From: Saccharomycopsis fibuligera x Saccharomycopsis cf. fibuligera
Taxonomy: Eukaryota > Ascomycota > Saccharomycetes > Ascoideales > Saccharomycopsidaceae
Assembly (NCBI GenBank): GCA_001936135.1
Contig: CP012813.1
Coordinates: 372,001-436,000, forward strand
Length of the DNA: 64,000 nucleotides
Direction: 5' to 3'
The position numbers and the translations under genes were made by a program. The notes beneath the pieces are model-generated. The model worked only from the letters and a program-made list of their open reading frames with translations, was not told where the DNA came from and searched no databases. Position 1 is the first letter of the stretch; the number at the start of each line of letters is the position of its first letter. Shown here piece after piece: positions 1 through 10,700 of the stretch.

Positions 1-1411
1 TCTTCTCTGGCAATTTTGGCACAATCACTTCAAGCAAACCGTTAAAGTACTTGGCTTTGATTTCTTCATCTTTGATTCTTGGCAAAATTGGGAACTTGAT
101 ACTCCGTTCGAATGAGCCAAAGTTGATCTCGGAGACTTTCAAATATTGTAACTCTTCAGCATCGTCCAATTCATTACCTTGACTAGTAGCTTTACTAACC
201 AATTTGTCCTTGTTGCTAGTTGATCCTCTAATGAACAATTCATGATTGGATGGATGGAAGTCAACTTCAAATGAAGATTTGGACGCGCCTGGAAGTGCCA
301 ACACTACCTTGTACAATGTTGGCTTGTCGTAAACATCGATTTGCGGGGAAAATGGCAAATTGCTATCCAACTGTGGTTGAGAAACTTGCAATGGATCGTG
401 AACCGGTGATGGGCATGAGAGATGGAATGAGGAAACTTTGTTCACTGGAGTTTTGGCCTTATTGATGAATGAGTTTCTCTTTTGTAATGGTGGTTTGACC
501 TCTTTTTTGAGATCAGAAGTAGGCGCCGAGGTGGATGGATCTTTGACGAGATCTGGAGCAACCAGAGCGGAAGCAGGGGTACCATCAATCTTACTTGCAG
601 CATCAGCAGTAGCGTCAGCGGTAGCAGAAATATTAGCTTTTGGTTCAGGCTTTTCATTTGCTTCGGCTTCAGTTTCAGTTCCAGTTTCAGTTTCTGCGCT
701 ACCACCAAGCAATGCCTGTCTAATCAAATCAGCAAGATCAAATTCCCTCACCTCGGCTTTCTCATTGTTGGCGTTATTCTCAGCCATGATCTCATCGTTG
801 TCTTGTTGCTGTTCCTTCTTCTCCTCAGCATCAGTAACAGCATCAGCAACAGCATTAGCAGCGGCATTTGCAGCGGCAGTAGCAGGGGGACGAATAATCA
901 GCTCATAAGTCTCAGGATGAGCCGATTGATGACGGTTAATCAAATTCAAAACGTCATTCAAAGTGTAGACGTTTTCTCCCTCATTTTCGTTATCATCGTC
1001 ACCTTGTTCTTCAGCAGAATCATAATCATCATCATAATCAGCACCAGAAGCAGTAGTGAATGGGAACAGAGCAAATGGATAAGCAGGATTGCGGTAAACA
1101 AAGTTGCGGCCCCTGTTAACCCCGCCATGAGGATTGACGTAAAATGCCCTAGGGAAGCCGTGGGTGCCATTGGCAGAGCCAGCTTCAGGACCACCACCGT
1201 AGGCGTAACGGTACGCTGGGCGACCAGAAGCAGGTTGAGCAGCACCAAGATGAACAGGACGAGAAGCACCAGGACCGCGGCGACTTCCGTTGGTAGCGTT
1301 AGCGGCATTAGCATAGCGACGTTGGCGCTGTTGTTGCTCAGCAGCTAGAGCGTTTCTTTGATTGATGGCATCAAGAATGTCGTAGAATTCATATGGAGAG
1401 TAGAAAGACAT
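1..1411 (-). CDS. HSP42: Hsp42-type small heat shock protein (3' end beyond window)
   Basis: ATP-independent small heat shock chaperone/aggregase that gathers misfolded cytosolic proteins. The frame stays open for 470 codons from the ATG at 1411 to the left edge, so the C-terminus is missing. The N-terminus (MSFYSPYEFYDILDAI) closely resembles S. cerevisiae Hsp42 (MSFYQPSLSLYDVLNAL), followed by an Arg/Tyr/Gly-rich low-complexity region, an acidic segment (about residues 130-150) and an Ala/Glu-rich insertion. The alpha-crystallin domain begins near residue 355; PFSPQIDVYDKPTLYKVVLALPGA and FERSIKFPILPRIKDEEIKA (quoted in parts) are hallmark stretches. Already longer than the 375-residue S. 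cerevisiae protein because of the low-complexity insertions. Several antisense frames overlap it and are shadows. Regulation: heat shock elements and a TATA box lie upstream (separate entries). Confidence 0.93.
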   Translation of the reverse strand, partial: MSFYSPYEFYDILDAINQRNALAAEQQQRQRRYANAANATNGSRRGPGASRPVHLGAAQPASGRPAYRYAYGGGPEAGSANGTHGFPRAFYVNPHGGVNRGRNFVYRNPAYPFALFPFTTASGADYDDDYDSAEEQGDDDNENEGENVYTLNDVLNLINRHQSAHPETYELIIRPPATAAANAAANAVADAVTDAEEKKEQQQDNDEIMAENNANNEKAEVREFDLADLIRQALLGGSAETETGTETEAEANEKPEPKANISATADATADAASKIDGTPASALVAPDLVKDPSTSAPTSDLKKEVKPPLQKRNSFINKAKTPVNKVSSFHLSCPSPVHDPLQVSQPQLDSNLPFSPQIDVYDKPTLYKVVLALPGASKSSFEVDFHPSNHELFIRGSTSNKDKLVSKATSQGNELDDAEELQYLKVSEINFGSFERSIKFPILPRIKDEEIKAKYFNGLLEVIVPKLPEK

Positions 1412-1691
1412 TTTTCAGTAATTTGAATGTTGGCTATAGTAGTCTTTAATTGGTCTGTAAAAGTGTTGAACCAAGATGAGCTTTTTTTGACAGGTTCGAA
1501 AATAAGGTAAGATGCGGGATTAGCGGCAGCAAATGTGGAAATTTATTGACAATAGAAAAAGTAATTGAGGCACAAGTAGTAGTCAATCTTCCTTTTCCTT
1601 TTTTTATTTTATTTGTTCGATGATGATAATAAACTAATAAATGAAATATATAAAAGGGAAAGTGGAGACAAGAACATAAATGGGGCTTGCC

Positions 1692-1701
1692 TTTATATAT
1701 A
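1692..1701 (-). promoter_or_regulatory. TATA box of HSP42
   Basis: Read on the minus strand this is TATATATAAAG, a match to TATAWAAR, about 285 bp upstream of the HSP42 ATG and about 60 bp downstream of the perfect heat shock element, the expected order for a heat-inducible promoter. Confidence 0.6.
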
Positions 1702-1758
1702 GTTATTTCGGGTGGAGTGGGCTGCTAGTGGTAAGGCTGTTAACTAGTGGAACTCCCG

Positions 1759-1778
1759 GGAACTTTCCAGAAGCTTCC
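1759..1778. promoter_or_regulatory. Perfect four-unit heat shock element (HSP42)
   Basis: Four contiguous alternating 5-bp units, gGAAc tTTCc aGAAg cTTCc, an exact perfect-type binding site for trimeric Hsf1, about 350 bp upstream of the HSP42 start. A further GAA at 1750-1752 keeps the 10-bp phase. Confidence 0.85.
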
Positions 1779-1825
1779 GCCGATCAACTCAATTGGGTGG
1801 CGCAGTGTGGCGCATGGCGGGTGTG

Positions 1826-1850
1826 GGAAAGTGCTAGAAAGTGCTAGAAC
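1826..1850. promoter_or_regulatory. Step-type heat shock element (HSP42)
   Basis: Three nGAAn units separated by exactly 5 bp each: gGAAa, gtgct, aGAAa, gtgct, aGAAc. This is the step-type Hsf1 site known from yeast. It lies 415-439 bp upstream of HSP42, about 50 bp beyond the perfect element. The two spacers are identical, so it may have arisen by tandem duplication of a 10-mer. Confidence 0.75.
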
Positions 1851-2326
1851 AAGTGCTAAACTTAAAGGGGATGGAAGCGGGATCGTTGGTCACCGCAAAG
1901 GGACAAAAAATGATGAACTCCTCCAGCATGCATTTTACTCGTGAGAATCTCAAGCACGGAGTGTGTCTATTAAGAAAACTAGGCGGTTATCTGTAATGAA
2001 GTCCATGATAATGGCATAGTTTACATCAAGAACCCAGTCATTAATTCGCTGCAAAATAGGCAGCACTACCATGTGATTTTAAGATCGAAACGTATTTTTA
2101 TTTGGAGTAACAAAGTCAAAAGTCAGAGTATATAATGGAAAAAAGTGTATGGAAAATAAAAGGATTATAGACATGCTGAACTGAAAGGTAAGGTTATATC
2201 AAATGAAAAAATCAAAAAAACGAGAAAAAAAAAACAGAAAGCATGCAAAACAAAGTAACGAGGATGAAAAAGGAAAATTAAAAAAAAAAAAAAAAGTAAA
2301 GAGTTAAATAAAAATATCAAAATAAC

Positions 2327-3703
2327 TTATTTCAAATCGCTGTAGTCTCTTCCCTTAGTGTTCTTCAATTCTTCTTTAGTAATTTGGTGGCCAGTGGTAA
2401 AGTAACCAGCCTGGATTTTAGCATCAATTTCTACTTGACCATCTGCTGGAATCATATCTTCTGGAATTGGCACACGTTCAATAATTTCAATTCCGGATTC
2501 AACAATAGCATCATACTTCATATTGGACATGGACAACATTCTATCAATTTTGGTGATACCAAGCCAGTGCAAAATGTCTGGCATCAATTGTTGGAATCTC
2601 ATATCTCTAACACCAGCAATACATTCGGTTCTTTTAAAATATTCAGCAGCAGTGTCACCACCTCTTTTTCTAGCATTGTAAACCAAGTATTTAGTGACTT
2701 CACCCAAAGCACGGCCTTCTTTTTGAAAGTAAATAACGGCCCCAACACCACCTTGTTGAGCTTGTTTAGCAGCTTCCTTAATACCAAACATTAAGTATGG
2801 ACGACAAGTACAAATGTCAGAACCAAACACATCGGAACCCCCACAAGAATCATGCACTCTAAGAGCCAATTTCTTGTCTGGGTTGGCAATATCATCTGGG
2901 TTACCAAAAATGTAAACGGTTAAACCACCAATTGGAGGCAAAAACACTTTGATATCCGGTCTGGTAATCAATTCAGGGTACATACCACAAGTATCATTAA
3001 ACAACGCTCTTCTAAGTTCGATTTCAGAAATGCCAAAACGTTTAGCAACGCCAGGCAAGTACCAGACTGGGTCAACTGCAAGTTTGGAAACAGCAATATC
3101 GCCAGCTTCGTTAACAACAACCTTACCATCGACAGTCAATTCGCCTTGTTTGACATATTGTTCCATTTCAGTTAATTGCAAGTGAGCTTTAGTGATAGAG
3201 ATGGTTGGTTTGATTTCTACATCATTAGATTCGGCAGTTTTAGCAAAACACCAAGGAGCCAAGTGACCAAATGGGTCAATAGAAACAATTTTTTCCTTTG
3301 AAGACCATTGGTCAAGTTGTTTGAAATTATGGGCTGGGTGAGCATTAGTATAATCAGCTTTATAAGTAGGGTCTAATTGGTGAGAGGCAACAGCTAAAGC
3401 ATGGTAAATGTTGTAACAGCCTTGATAACTACCGATAGCGTTGTGCTTGTAAACACCATTACCGTTTCTGGAGGCCACAACGGGACCTCTGGCTGTAGGT
3501 TCAGAAGCACCCCATTGGAGTGGAAGTGGTTTTACTTGAGGATCATTATAGTAAGTGGTTAATGGTATGTCCTGAGAGAGTTCAGCAAATTGTTGGTCCA
3601 AAGATTTGGAAGATTGAAAGATTGGCTTTTCCTTCAAGGTGAGGTGGCCTTGTTGATGGTCGTGAAGACATGTAGAATTGTTACAAACAGCGGCTGGACT
3701 CAT
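2327..3703 (-). CDS. URC1: Uracil catabolism protein Urc1 (GTP cyclohydrolase II-like)
   Basis: 458-residue member of the Urc1 family, GTP cyclohydrolase II-related enzymes required for the URC pyrimidine-degradation route that lets yeasts use uracil as nitrogen source. The cyclohydrolase II zinc motif C-x10-C-x-C is intact (Cys287, Cys298, Cys300), and the family motif around EGR (YFQKEGRALGE, residues 325-335) is present. The N-terminal half (residues 1-250) is the Urc1-specific extension absent from bacterial RibA. I start at 3703 (MSPAAVCNNSTC); an in-frame ATG at 3928 would add 75 hydrophobic, non-family residues and lies upstream of a consensus TATA box at 3880-3887, so it is unlikely to be transcribed. 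The exact chemical step of Urc1 is not settled to my knowledge. Confidence 0.92.
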   Translation of the reverse strand: MSPAAVCNNSTCLHDHQQGHLTLKEKPIFQSSKSLDQQFAELSQDIPLTTYYNDPQVKPLPLQWGASEPTARGPVVASRNGNGVYKHNAIGSYQGCYNIYHALAVASHQLDPTYKADYTNAHPAHNFKQLDQWSSKEKIVSIDPFGHLAPWCFAKTAESNDVEIKPTISITKAHLQLTEMEQYVKQGELTVDGKVVVNEAGDIAVSKLAVDPVWYLPGVAKRFGISEIELRRALFNDTCGMYPELITRPDIKVFLPPIGGLTVYIFGNPDDIANPDKKLALRVHDSCGGSDVFGSDICTCRPYLMFGIKEAAKQAQQGGVGAVIYFQKEGRALGEVTKYLVYNARKRGGDTAAEYFKRTECIAGVRDMRFQQLMPDILHWLGITKIDRMLSMSNMKYDAIVESGIEIIERVPIPEDMIPADGQVEIDAKIQAGYFTTGHQITKEELKNTKGRDYSDLK

Positions 3704-3879
3704 AGTAGTAGAATGATAGATAAAGTGGGGTTCTTTTTTGTGTGTCTTAGAGATGAAAAGATGGGGTAAACGTAAACAAAAAAAATGAGTAAACGAGTAA
3801 ATAATAAAAAAATTAATATAGATGATGATAGTAAATAAGTTCTTCCAACACCATTTCCCAGAAGGAAGGACTGGCTGGG

Positions 3880-3887
3880 TATTTATA
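3880..3887 (-). promoter_or_regulatory. TATA box of URC1
   Basis: Minus-strand TATAAATA, a consensus TATA box 177 bp upstream of the ATG at 3703. It decides against the longer in-frame start at 3928. Confidence 0.6.
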
Positions 3888-4002
3888 GCCAGTAGAGGAC
3901 CACAAAGGCTGTTGTAGTTGTTATCCATGTGAGCGCTTGTTTATCGCTGCTATCGCTGCTGCTGTCAGCGCTTGTAACAGTTTGGCAGGTCCTGCGGCGG
4001 TC

Positions 4003-4011
4003 ACCGTCGGA
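4003..4011 (-). promoter_or_regulatory. Near-match Lys14-type site
   Basis: Minus-strand TCCGACGGT, one base off TCCRNYGGA, 300 bp upstream of the URC1 start. First of three related 9-mers in this gap. Confidence 0.35.
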
Positions 4012-4211
4012 GATGACCACGTTCCCAAGTCTCGGCTAGTAAGGTTAATTTCTAACTACCACATTCACTACATTTATCATGATTCAGCTTATGGTCCACT
4101 CGGCTGGAACGGGAGCAAGCAGGAGCTTTGCAATGTTAACTAGCAAAATTGTGCCCGTGATTGAGGGATTGAGGCTGTCAAAACGGTTGGAAAGTCCTGA
4201 CAGTGAGCACT

Positions 4212-4220
4212 TCCGACGGA
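4212..4220. promoter_or_regulatory. Lys14-type zinc-cluster binding site
   Basis: TCCGACGGA matches exactly the S. cerevisiae Lys14 site TCCRNYGGA and is palindromic around its central base. It lies 509 bp upstream of URC1; the adjacent gene on the other side is a LYS14-family regulator. Confidence 0.5.
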
Positions 4221-4489
4221 GATGGTTGCCTCAAACCGCATTCTCGGTTTGTAACTGCAGTTACGGTTTGTGGGAACCTCAAAGTCACTTTACTAGTCAG
4301 TGCGATGGGGCTAAAATTTAGAGTTAATATTATTGCAATGGCGCTTAGAACAGTAACGATGGAGACAGTGATTATATGCTCACTACAAGTAATACTATGC
4401 GTCATGTAGTCTTAGCCTGATGGATGGTGTGGTGTGTATACTTTATGGAAAATTCAAAGGTAATCCCCACCGGCTGTAACTATGTTTCC

Positions 4490-4498
4490 TCCGACGGA
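4490..4498. promoter_or_regulatory. Lys14-type zinc-cluster binding site
   Basis: Second exact TCCGACGGA, here within the 11-bp dyad CTCCGACGGAG, 787 bp upstream of URC1. See the entry at 4212-4220. Confidence 0.5.
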
Positions 4499-4746
4499 GA
4501 ATTTTTAAGCTCCAGCGGCATTAACCATACGCGGGACATAGACAACTTCTTGGTAGCACTACTATCTATGCCCTCGCTTACAAAACAATTACTCCTCTGC
4601 TAATTCAACTATCTTGCATTATTACCATGTCTTCTAAGTGTTGCTAAAATATAACTTAACAGAAATTTTCTTCTTTACTTAAACACATAGATCATCTTTT
4701 GTAGGCCACTATCTACTTATATGGGTCTGCCATCACAGAGAGATGA

Positions 4747-5620
4747 GATAGTAATGTTTTCCTTCATATTAAGTGCAGTCAGTGGCAAATCAAAACAAAT
4801 GAAAATCATGCATCAATGCGTCAAAAAGAAAGCAATGTTGAAGAACTTGAAAAAGAGACAAATTACTTCAAAAATTCAAGAATTGTTGAAGCTCATTTTA
4901 CGACCTTCGATTATAATCCTTATTTACATAAAAAGAGTCTCAAAAGCTTATGCTGGCAATTGAGTGAGAATTTGTTAACTTAATGTTATATATCATGACG
5001 TACCCAGAGTATGAAGCTATGTGGGCAGGCCTAGATTAGGTAGAGGCTTTTTCACAATACTTTCAAATATAGTTGTAAATATATCTTTGAAACCTTTGTA
5101 ATATGGGAGCTTTGATAGCCATACAAATGCGAAACAGTTTACTTTTCAACATTAGTTACTGTTGACGGAAGAGAAGGAAAACAATGCACCATTCCTTTCG
5201 AACAAAGACTCAAGTAACTACCGTGCAAATCTATCAAACGGATATACTCTAAACTTCACTTATGTTTATAAGCTGTAGGAGGTGGTACAAAAAATTGAAT
5301 TACTTTGTGCATTGTGAAGAGGACGAGATATTTATAATTGGTAAGTATAACTACGAATTTCAACTTGATAAGATGTCTAAACTGGATCTGCGCTATCAAA
5401 ATAAATGGATAATAAATGATCAATTCAAATGTTTCATGTCTTACCGGTTTCCTAATTTCTTTACATATGACATAGTGGAATTTTGGTTAAATGCAAAAAA
5501 TAAAATAAATTCAAAAAAGTCTGTTCAGGCTATTGTAGATGTCATACATCTCCGAGATTCAAAGTTGTGTAGTGACTTTTTGAAAAAAAAAAAAAAGAAA
5601 AAACGAACAAACAAACAGTA
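4747..5620 (+). pseudogene. Decayed, unidentified coding stretch
   Basis: Several adjacent plus-strand segments look like protein by composition: one of about 78 codons ending at 4980 (contains MRQKESNVEELEKETNYFKN), one of about 40 codons at 5165-5277, and one of about 119 codons at 5262-5621 (contains DLRYQNKWIINDQFKCFMSY). They lie in different frames with stops between them, and no splice signals that I see connect them. I do not recognise the family. It could be a decayed duplicate, or chance open frames in AT-rich DNA. Confidence 0.3.
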
Positions 5621-6164
5621 GGGGAAGAAGGGAGTTTATGACTTTGTGGCTTTGAGGTTATGTATGTTGAAGCGAAAAGCTCAAGTTTATGCATAATGGG
5701 GAGAAAAAAAAAGAGAGCCTACAACAAGGGTGCCGCACCCTTTTAATTACAGAAAGAGCTTGGACACTACGGTTATTATTATAGTTGTTGAACGGTTCTC
5801 AATTGTAGTTTTCCAATTTTGGAGTCAAGTAATTTTACAGCGAGGAATATGAAAAACAACTATTTTGTGTACAACCTAAAGGAGATCAACGTTTTGATAT
5901 TTGTGTATCTCGCAAAAAAAAATTTCCGATACGGAAAAAACCTCCCGGATCAAATGGTTTTATCTGGAAAATTTCCAAGAATTTTTTGTAGCATAATTAG
6001 AATACAAAAGCCAAGTTAGCCAACAAAGTTATACCTCAATAGCGTAAACAATAAGAATGTAATCATTTTATATTTTCTCATCAAGCATTGCGCGGGAACT
6101 TGGCCGTTCCTCAAAAGCATTTTTTGTTCCATTTCAATAAAAGGGCGAGGGGGTGGCAAAAACC

Positions 6165-6545
6165 TCAAAAACCGTCGTTTGCCGGTGAATGCCGACATTG
6201 GTCGAAATATGGAACAATTGCCGATGTGATATAGAAGAGCGCCCCCACCAAAACTGCCCCTGATGTCGCTTTGTAAAGAATGACTCTGCGTCGCAGTATA
6301 AGTGTCCAACCACGGTATTGGCAGTATGAACATAAAATAAAAGCGAAGAAACAAATCATTAAAAGAAAGTCGGCCAGATTTTGGATATATGTAACGGGTA
6401 CAAGAAATACGCCCCAGAATGATAAAATAGCAAAATAGCTGCTCAACACTTTCAGTCTAGCTATGGATGGCATCTGAAAAAATGCCGCTGCAATTTTATC
6501 ATAATCAATCAATAAATCAATACTGATCCTCGGCTGCCGCTTCAT
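6165..6545 (-). CDS. Hypothetical small membrane protein (possibly not real)
   Basis: A 126-codon frame starting MKRQPRISIDLLIDYDKI with three or four hydrophobic segments (about residues 38-55, 58-75, 92-112). It lies alone in a long gap, has no recognised relative, and an overlapping minus-strand frame of 112 codons competes with it. No clear TATA box. It may be a lineage-specific gene, a remnant, or chance. Confidence 0.25.
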   Translation of the reverse strand: MKRQPRISIDLLIDYDKIAAAFFQMPSIARLKVLSSYFAILSFWGVFLVPVTYIQNLADFLLMICFFAFILCSYCQYRGWTLILRRRVILYKATSGAVLVGALFYITSAIVPYFDQCRHSPANDGF

Positions 6546-7793
6546 AGAACTTATTCATTGGCCATGTGAGCATGCAATACTAATGCAAATATATTATCCC
6601 CATGCATTAATGCATTATTTGCGGCAGGCCGCGGTATCTATATGCAGACAAAATGTGCTAGCATGCATACAATGCATTAATAAGTGGTAATAAGCAGGAT
6701 GGTGCTTTATTCACATGGAACACGCTTCTTATCTTGCGTGGGGCTATTGTTGATAAGCCGACAGGTCTCAATGAGCATCAATATTGCCATCCACGAAAAG
6801 GCGCCACTACTGGCGGGCACTTTGCAGTATTCTTTCCGGTCAGATCTTTCGAGACGTCGGCGGTCCTGAACACTTAATGCTCAAAAGAGAATGCCGGAAA
6901 CCCTACGCCGTGAAGCGAAAAAACAAATAACTCAAAATATTTAGTTGGTTGAATGTTGGGCTTGCAGGGTTTGGTATCTTTTATTAGATCAGGGCGCTTA
7001 TTAATTGCAGTGGAAGGCAGCGATTGCCAGTGTTATCTCTGAAGCACGGGTTTATCTGGGGCCGCGGCAACGAGGTGTGATTGGTCAGCGGCGTTTTTCC
7101 AACATCGCTTGACACTGCAGCACACAACGTTGATAAAAAGAAAAAGAGTGAAGTAAATGAAAATAAAATAAAAACAAAAAAACAAAAAAAATAAAAAAAA
7201 AAAAAAAAGTAAAACAGCTTTGTAAAAATTACCCAGGGTTTTCACTGCACTGACATTTATTGATCATAATAACGATCTTTCTGTATCAGTCAGCATTCGC
7301 TATCTCTGTCGGGTGCTGCCGCTTTTTCCTGTATAGTGGCTGTCGCATACATACATCAGCACCACCGTTTAATTTTCATTTCAATTTCCAAGATAGCTTG
7401 CTGCACCGCAGACATAGCTCTCTGGCTCACTTTCAACTCTTTCTTTCTTTTTTTTTCTTTCTTTCCGAAGAACGTTTTGCACTCGGCAACACATCAACTT
7501 TTGAATCACTTGATCAATTATTGATCCTGTTTCCTTGTATTATCAACAAATACCTTGGATAACGGAAACTGGGACTTAAACAAGCAAAAGCACAAGAAGA
7601 AGAAAGACTTACCGCATACCATATTTTTTGGCGGCTCACATTACTCACATTATCAGTACTGATCCTCCTCCTCATCACATTGTGTTGCATTGTTATATCA
7701 AGAATAAAGGAAAGAAATATTTTTTATTTATTATCATTTCATACAATCTGAATTATTCACTTTTCTTGATCAACACCTTAGAAGACAAAATCA

Positions 7794-10700
7794 ATGATAA
7801 TGCTCGCGAATAATCCCCATGCTAGCCCAACGGGCCCCCGAAGCGAGAATCCCACCAATAACAAAAACAGCTCTTCATCCTCTCAGCGTAACAGATCAGC
7901 CTCCAAACCTAAGCGGAAATACAGCAAAAATGGCTGTCGCGAGTGTAAAAGAAGAAAGATGAAGGTATGTGTATTGTCACTTTACCCATACTGAGTAATG
8001 ATCCTAGAACACTGTGACTTTGAATTTCACAGTATATCAGCAAACTTTTCAAAGGGTTTACCTAAAGCCAGCCTAATTTGTTCTGTTCTGTTCTACTATT
8101 TTAAATTTGACTATATTCATAAACATCTTACTAACCTTCTCCATTAGTGCGACGAAACAAAGCCCTTTTGTTGGCAATGCTCCAGATTAGACAAACCTTG
8201 TGTCTACGAAAACGTCAAAGAACCTAAATCAGCCAAAAGACGTAGAAAGGACTCGGTTTCATCCTCAAGTGCAAATAACTCACCATTGGCTTCAACATCG
8301 GTAAGTCTTGGTGATCCTTATCCTTCATCCTCTAAAGTTGCTGACCTATATGAGCAGCAAGCGACTAACAGACTCGATAATAATGTTGATAGTAATATCA
8401 ATCATGATATGATGTTGCAAAGCCAGCAGCACCATCAGCAGAATCAAAATCACAGTGGCGATATTGCTTCAAGACCATTAAGTGCTATCAATAATGGTAT
8501 TCACCACCAAATACCTCCACATTCACAAATATCGGGAGGAGTTCAACAGCAACTTATACTGTCACCAGCACCACCGGCAATATCAGCGTATGGGGCGCCA
8601 CTATCACACCTTCCATCACCATTTGCTACTACTTCTCATCCGCAACAACATCAACAGCAGCAACCTGCTCCTTCTCTTCCCCCACCCTCCCATCACCTTC
8701 ATCATCAACATAGTCATAATCATCGTAATTCAATAGTTGCCAGCGTGGTTGGCTCACCAGCACCAACACTAACTTCAAATTACAAAAGCTCGTTGTCCAA
8801 TATTTTAAACAATACCGCTACCACGACAGAATACACCAGCGGGCCTGGTCTGCCATCAAGCGCCATCAGTAACAATAGCAATCATAGCCATAATAACAGA
8901 CAAAATGGTGATAGCAATGGTGGACATAATGTTGCTACTAGCCCCGTTGTACCATCAATTGGGCTACATTACGGATATAGTAATATTCCTATTAGTTCTA
9001 CCAGGTCTCAATTGAGCATAGCTTCAGGTAATGCACCACGAGTGGCGTCTCCGTCATCAAACAAGCAACAACAGCCACAACAACAGCCACAACAACAGTC
9101 CCATCATGATCACTATCAAGTTACACACTTAGCAGGAACATCTGTATCAACAATGACGCGAAAAGCTTCATTTTCAGCAGCATCAAGGCCAATTAGCAGC
9201 AGTAGCGGGAGCAGTGGTAGCGCTGCCAGTGGCACCGGAAACAATAATTATAGAAATGAAGATCTGGTAAAGTATGGTTCAATTTCCTCATTGATTAATC
9301 ATGATAATACTGCTAGCGATAAGCCTAATAGCAGCACTATAAACAACATAAATAGTGGTAGCGTCCCTGATACTACAAGCAATAATAATGGCAGTACTGC
9401 AACCGCCGCTAATAACTCATCACATCAACATTTCAAAGCTAGTGGCCATAGTAGCGAACCATCTGTTGAAGAGAGTGTAAGAAATAGAAAGTTATCGTTT
9501 TCAGTGGACTTGAACTTGTTTGCTAATGATATTGATGAGTTGATTAATGGCAGCTTATTCAGCACTGACCTTGATGTTTTTGGGGCTGGGGAAACTACTA
9601 GCGCTGGATTGAACCATGGTGCTGGAACTGCTACAAATTTTAACAGCAGTAATGATACTAACGGTATTAATGGTGCTAATCATAATTTAATTAGTTCAGA
9701 TGGTAGTGTTGCTAGTGGGGAGAACAATCATAATGGTATATTCACAAAACCCTATGACTTTAATGCGGCGCAATATTCACCATCTCAGCAACAAATAATC
9801 CATCAGCAATACCCACTGCCACGTCAGCAACAACAATACCAAGCTGAGACACAAGCTCAAGTGCAATCCGAAGCATACTATCCTCAACATCAACAACATC
9901 AACATCAACATCAACATCAAATATCTCAAGACTTACACACAACGGAAAGCTCCTTCAAATACCTTATCAACGAGGCTTCTTATCATGAAGGCTTAAAAAA
10001 CAATCAAGACTTGTCACTTTGCAAATACAGGCAAAACAGCATCTCTAGTGCAGTCATCCCACTGAACCGTGAAACTCGTTTCTTCCCACACATTTCCCTC
10101 AGCAGCATAGAAATTGACCAATCACATAAAAAATACCTAGAATTTTTTTATAAAGATTTCGCTAAAGTGATTTTGCCTTTTGAGCCATACGAGAACATCA
10201 ATCCAGTGCGCGATGTGTTGTTGTCACAAGCAACAGATCATGGATACTTGCTTAGTGTGATTTTAGCCTGCGGTGCTAGATCATGCTATCAACAACTGCA
10301 ATTAATTGAAGATCAACAAGCCTGTGATTCATACTTGACTACAAGTTATCGACTCTTTGTCAAGTCTTTAGATGATGAGAAAGTACTAATTAATGACATC
10401 GAACCAATTTTGCTAACTGTGCTTTTATTGACAGCTTATAATGCTGCTTCTAAGCATCAAGCATGGCGTACCCATTTGCGTGGTGCTAAAGATTTGTTAA
10501 AGAAATACGCTTTCCATAAAGTTCATGGGTCAGTAATATTGTCATTTTGCGTGTATTGGTTCGTTAGTTTTGAAATGCTTGTTGGGTTGAATAATCCATA
10601 TGGCGGCACGCTACTGGATGAGAAAGAAATTGATTTATTGTTCAGATTGGATGATTTGGAAATTGCTAATATGAAACGGTTGGAACTTATCAAGGACAAC

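Larger units (their letters stand above)
1412..2326. other. Intergenic: HSP42 promoter and URC1 3' flank
   Basis: The left half (to about 1870) is the HSP42 promoter with TATA and heat shock elements, plus an AGGGG stress-response-type pentamer at about 1865. From about 2050 it is A-rich 3' flanking DNA of URC1, with an A run at 2280-2295. No RNA gene or further coding region seen. Confidence 0.6.
3704..7793. other. 4.1 kb gap between URC1 and LYS14-like gene
   Basis: Holds the URC1 promoter, three Lys14-type 9-mers (4.0-4.5 kb), interrupted coding-like stretches (4.75-5.62 kb), a 126-codon membrane-type frame on the minus strand (6165-6545), a perfect palindrome ATGCATTAATGCAT at 6602-6615 with a partial copy near 6672, and a pyrimidine-rich leader before the LYS14-like ATG. 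An A-rich block lies at 7140-7210. No other gene recognised. Confidence 0.55.

Noticed and set aside
438-1348. Open frames antisense to HSP42 (Ser/Ala-rich and Leu/Ile-rich)
   Set aside because: Shadows of the low-complexity coding region on the other strand.
3704-3928. 75-residue N-terminal extension of URC1
   Set aside because: Hydrophobic, unlike the family, and its ATG lies upstream of the TATA box at 3880-3887.
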